From assembly GCA_023389535.1 (NCBI GenBank), contig JAEWEH010000447.1, forward strand, positions 1-8,993: DNA of 8,993 nt. Reading direction: 5' to 3'. A program made the position numbers and the translations under genes. The notes beneath the pieces were generated by a model. It made no database searches and was not told where the DNA came from. It saw only the letters and a list, made by a program, of their open reading frames with translations. Below, in pieces: positions 7,420 through 8,993 of the stretch. The number at the start of each line of letters is the position of its first letter. The first letter of the stretch is position 1. Source of the DNA: Pseudomonadota bacterium (lineage in GTDB: Bacteria > Pseudomonadota > Gammaproteobacteria > Burkholderiales > Burkholderiaceae_B).

Positions 7420-8319
7420 ATGTGGTTCAAGAATCTCAGGATATTTCGTTTGCTCCCCACGTGGTCATGCACCGTAGAGGCGTTGGAAGACGCTTTGGAA
7501 AAACAGGCATTTCAGCCTAGCGGCAGCCGCGACATGCAAAGCCTGGGATGGATACCGCCACGCGAGGATGGCGGACTGGTGTATGCACTGGACGGCCAGT
7601 GGCTGCTTACCCTGCGGGCGGACAAAAAACTGTTGCCCACCACCGTCATCAATCAGGTGGCAAAGGCCAAGGCGCAGGACATCGAGGAACAGCAAGGGTT
7701 CAAGCCTGGCCGCAAGCAAATGAAGGAAATCAAGGAGCAGGTGACTGACGAGTTGCTGCCCAAAGCCTTCAGCGTATACCGCGACACGCGCGTGTGGATA
7801 GATACCCGCAACCATTGGCTGGTCATTGATGCTGCCGCAGCGGCCAAGAGCGACGAGGTGTTGGGGATGCTCGCCAAAGCCATGGACGCCTTCCCGATCG
7901 CCCCCCTTTATGTCGAAGAATCGCCCGCGGCGGCCATGACGAACTGGCTGATCAGCGACGAGGCGCCAGCCGGCTTTTCCATTGATCAGGACACCGAATT
8001 GCGCTCGACCAGTGAAAATGGCGCAGCCGTGCGGTATGTGCGCCAAAGCATAGAAATTGATGACGTGCGCAAACATGTGCAAGCGGGCAAACAGTGCACG
8101 CGCCTGGCCCTGACGTGGGCAGATCGCGTCTCGTTCGTACTGACCGACGGTCTGGACATCAAGCGGGTCAACCCGCTGGACGTATTGAAAGAAGGCCAGG
8201 ACAGCGCCGCCCATAACGAATCGGAGCAGTTCGATTCGGACTTCAGCCTGATGACGGGGGAGCTAGGTCGCTTGATGACGGGCCTGGTGGACGCCTTGGG
8301 CGGCGAACGCAAGCAATAA
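7420..8319 (+). CDS. rdgC: Recombination-associated protein RdgC
   Basis: This 299-residue protein matches the RdgC family (E. coli about 303 residues) along its whole length. RdgC forms ring-shaped dimers that bind DNA without sequence preference and compete with RecA for access, which limits inappropriate recombination. Recognisable family stretches are [11 protein letters not shown] at the N-terminus, SLGWIPP (41-47), LLPKAFS (112-118), WIDT (126-129), and near the C-terminus [16 protein letters not shown] (271-286) with the final LGGE. The ATG at 7420 fits the family N-terminus and is preceded by a purine-rich AAGAAGA about nine bases upstream. The gene is monocistronic: an intrinsic terminator lies upstream and a strong hairpin follows. 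It lies about 4.7 kb from recA, whose product it modulates; no shared control is seen, and I found no LexA box in front of it. Confidence 0.95.
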   Translation: MWFKNLRIFRLLPTWSCTVEALEDALEKQAFQPSGSRDMQSLGWIPPREDGGLVYALDGQWLLTLRADKKLLPTTVINQVAKAKAQDIEEQQGFKPGRKQMKEIKEQVTDELLPKAFSVYRDTRVWIDTRNHWLVIDAAAAAKSDEVLGMLAKAMDAFPIAPLYVEESPAAAMTNWLISDEAPAGFSIDQDTELRSTSENGAAVRYVRQSIEIDDVRKHVQAGKQCTRLALTWADRVSFVLTDGLDIKRVNPLDVLKEGQDSAAHNESEQFDSDFSLMTGELGRLMTGLVDALGGERKQ

Positions 8320-8362
8320 ATCACAGACAGTACGCCCACAGCCCGGGAATCAGCAATCTAAA

Positions 8363-8403
8363 GGCCCCCGGCCCCGGTGTACGGACACCGATGGCCGGGG
8401 GCC
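8363..8403. terminator. Long GC-rich hairpin between convergent rdgC and pyrB
   Basis: GGCCCCCGGCC (8363-8373) and GGCCGGGGGCC (8393-8403) are perfect 11-base inverted repeats. CGGTGT and ACACCG (8375-8380, 8385-8390) continue the stem to a 4-base loop ACGG. It lies midway between the rdgC stop and the end of pyrB on the other strand, the expected place for a bidirectional terminator. Both flanks are poor in T (TTGATCTTT on the plus side, TTTAGATT on the minus side), so termination relies mostly on the very stable stem. Confidence 0.75.
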
Positions 8404-8439
8404 TTGATCTTTGGTGCTGGATCGTTGCGTAATCGAGCG

Positions 8440-8993
8440 TCAGTCCATGCCGTGGAAAACGCTATCGTCCGGGCCAATGTGCGACGGCGGGCTCCAGGTG
8501 ACATCACGCAATGAATGCTGCACCAGGCTTTCAACTCCAAGCAGCACCGCGAAGATCGCCATCCGCACGGGAATGCCGTTGTCGGTCTGCCTGAATATTG
8601 CAAGGCGGGAATCATGGTTCAGATCCGTGCTGAGGTCATTCGCGCCCTCGCGGCTATCGCGCGGCAAGGGATGCATGACAATGACGTCTGGCCCGCAGCA
8701 CTTGTCGATGATGGCTTTATTCACTTGGAAGTCCGGCGTGTAGCCTTCCAGCTCCTCGGCGGCAAAGCGTTCCTTTTGCACTCGTGTGGCGTAAATGACG
8801 TCCGCTCCGCCCGCCAGGCCTTCTTCCAGCGAATGGCTCTGCTCGATGACATGGCCGCGTGTGCTGGCTTGTTCGAGGATATAGTCGGGCATCTCCAGGC
8901 CGCGGGGCGAAATCAGGGTGAATTTCAACCCGCGATAAAGCGCCAGCAGCTTGATCAATGAGTGCACGGTACGGCCATACTTCAGGTCTCCCA
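8440..8993 (-). CDS. pyrB: Aspartate carbamoyltransferase, C-terminal part (cut by window end)
   Basis: About 183 C-terminal codons are visible; the start lies beyond the right edge. The enzyme joins carbamoyl phosphate and L-aspartate to form carbamoyl aspartate, the committed step of pyrimidine synthesis. Reading inward from the edge, the fragment opens with GDLKYGRT-VHSLIKLLALY, the family's aspartate-domain signature. It then shows GADVIYATRVQKERF, the substrate-loop motif HPLPR and FRQTDNGIPVRMAIFAVLLG. The GTG at 8965-8967 is the valine of TVHSL, not a start. After HPLPR comes DSREGANDLSTDLN, a few residues longer than the HPLPRxDE arrangement in E. coli or plants. A tail of about 28 residues follows the last core helix, so this may be a long-form variant. 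It converges on rdgC across the hairpin at 8363-8403. A specialised paralog cannot be excluded without the N-terminal half. Confidence 0.9.
   Translation of the reverse strand, partial: GDLKYGRTVHSLIKLLALYRGLKFTLISPRGLEMPDYILEQASTRGHVIEQSHSLEEGLAGGADVIYATRVQKERFAAEELEGYTPDFQVNKAIIDKCCGPDVIVMHPLPRDSREGANDLSTDLNHDSRLAIFRQTDNGIPVRMAIFAVLLGVESLVQHSLRDVTWSPPSHIGPDDSVFHGMD

Noticed and set aside
7465..8214. Open frame of 249 codons on the minus strand opposite rdgC
   Set aside because: It lies fully inside the well-supported rdgC gene, resembles no known family and has no sensible upstream signals.

Overview
The window looks like a chromosomal segment of a betaproteobacterium of the order Burkholderiales, most likely family Alcaligenaceae (Bordetella/Pusillimonas-like). 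I infer this from recalled resemblance of RecA, RecX, RdgC and MetR to that family and from the moderately GC-rich coding sequence; no database search was run.

Layout, left to right. (1) A MetR-type LysR regulator on the plus strand, with a perfect MetR operator consensus at the left edge. (2) recX and recA on the minus strand, converging on metR, with recA transcribed first. (3) A divergent intergenic region (2726-2940) with a clear LexA (SOS) box. (4) On the plus strand, an OmpR-family response regulator, a TctE-like sensor histidine kinase and an MFS transporter of the metabolite:H+ symporter (MHS) type, which look like one sensing-and-uptake module. (5) A 439-base gene-free stretch (6981-7419) with several stem-loops, one strong intrinsic terminator and a possible rdgC promoter. 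(6) rdgC on the plus strand. (7) The 3' part of an aspartate carbamoyltransferase gene (pyrB) on the minus strand, cut by the window end. A long GC-rich hairpin separates rdgC and pyrB.

How the genes work together. recA and recX form an SOS-regulated pair in which RecX tempers RecA filaments. RdgC is another negative modulator of RecA, so three RecA-pathway genes lie within about 7 kb. The kinase and regulator probably sense an external, perhaps carboxylate-type, metabolite and control the adjacent transporter; this is inferred from family and position only. metR and pyrB belong to methionine and pyrimidine synthesis.

I found no mobile element, CRISPR array, tRNA or rRNA, and no convincing undescribed system. 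The most interesting items are the two-component/MHS-transporter module, the transporter's roughly 120-residue periplasmic insertion with a cysteine pair, the LexA box shared by recA and the two-component genes, and the structured terminator-ended stretch upstream of rdgC.
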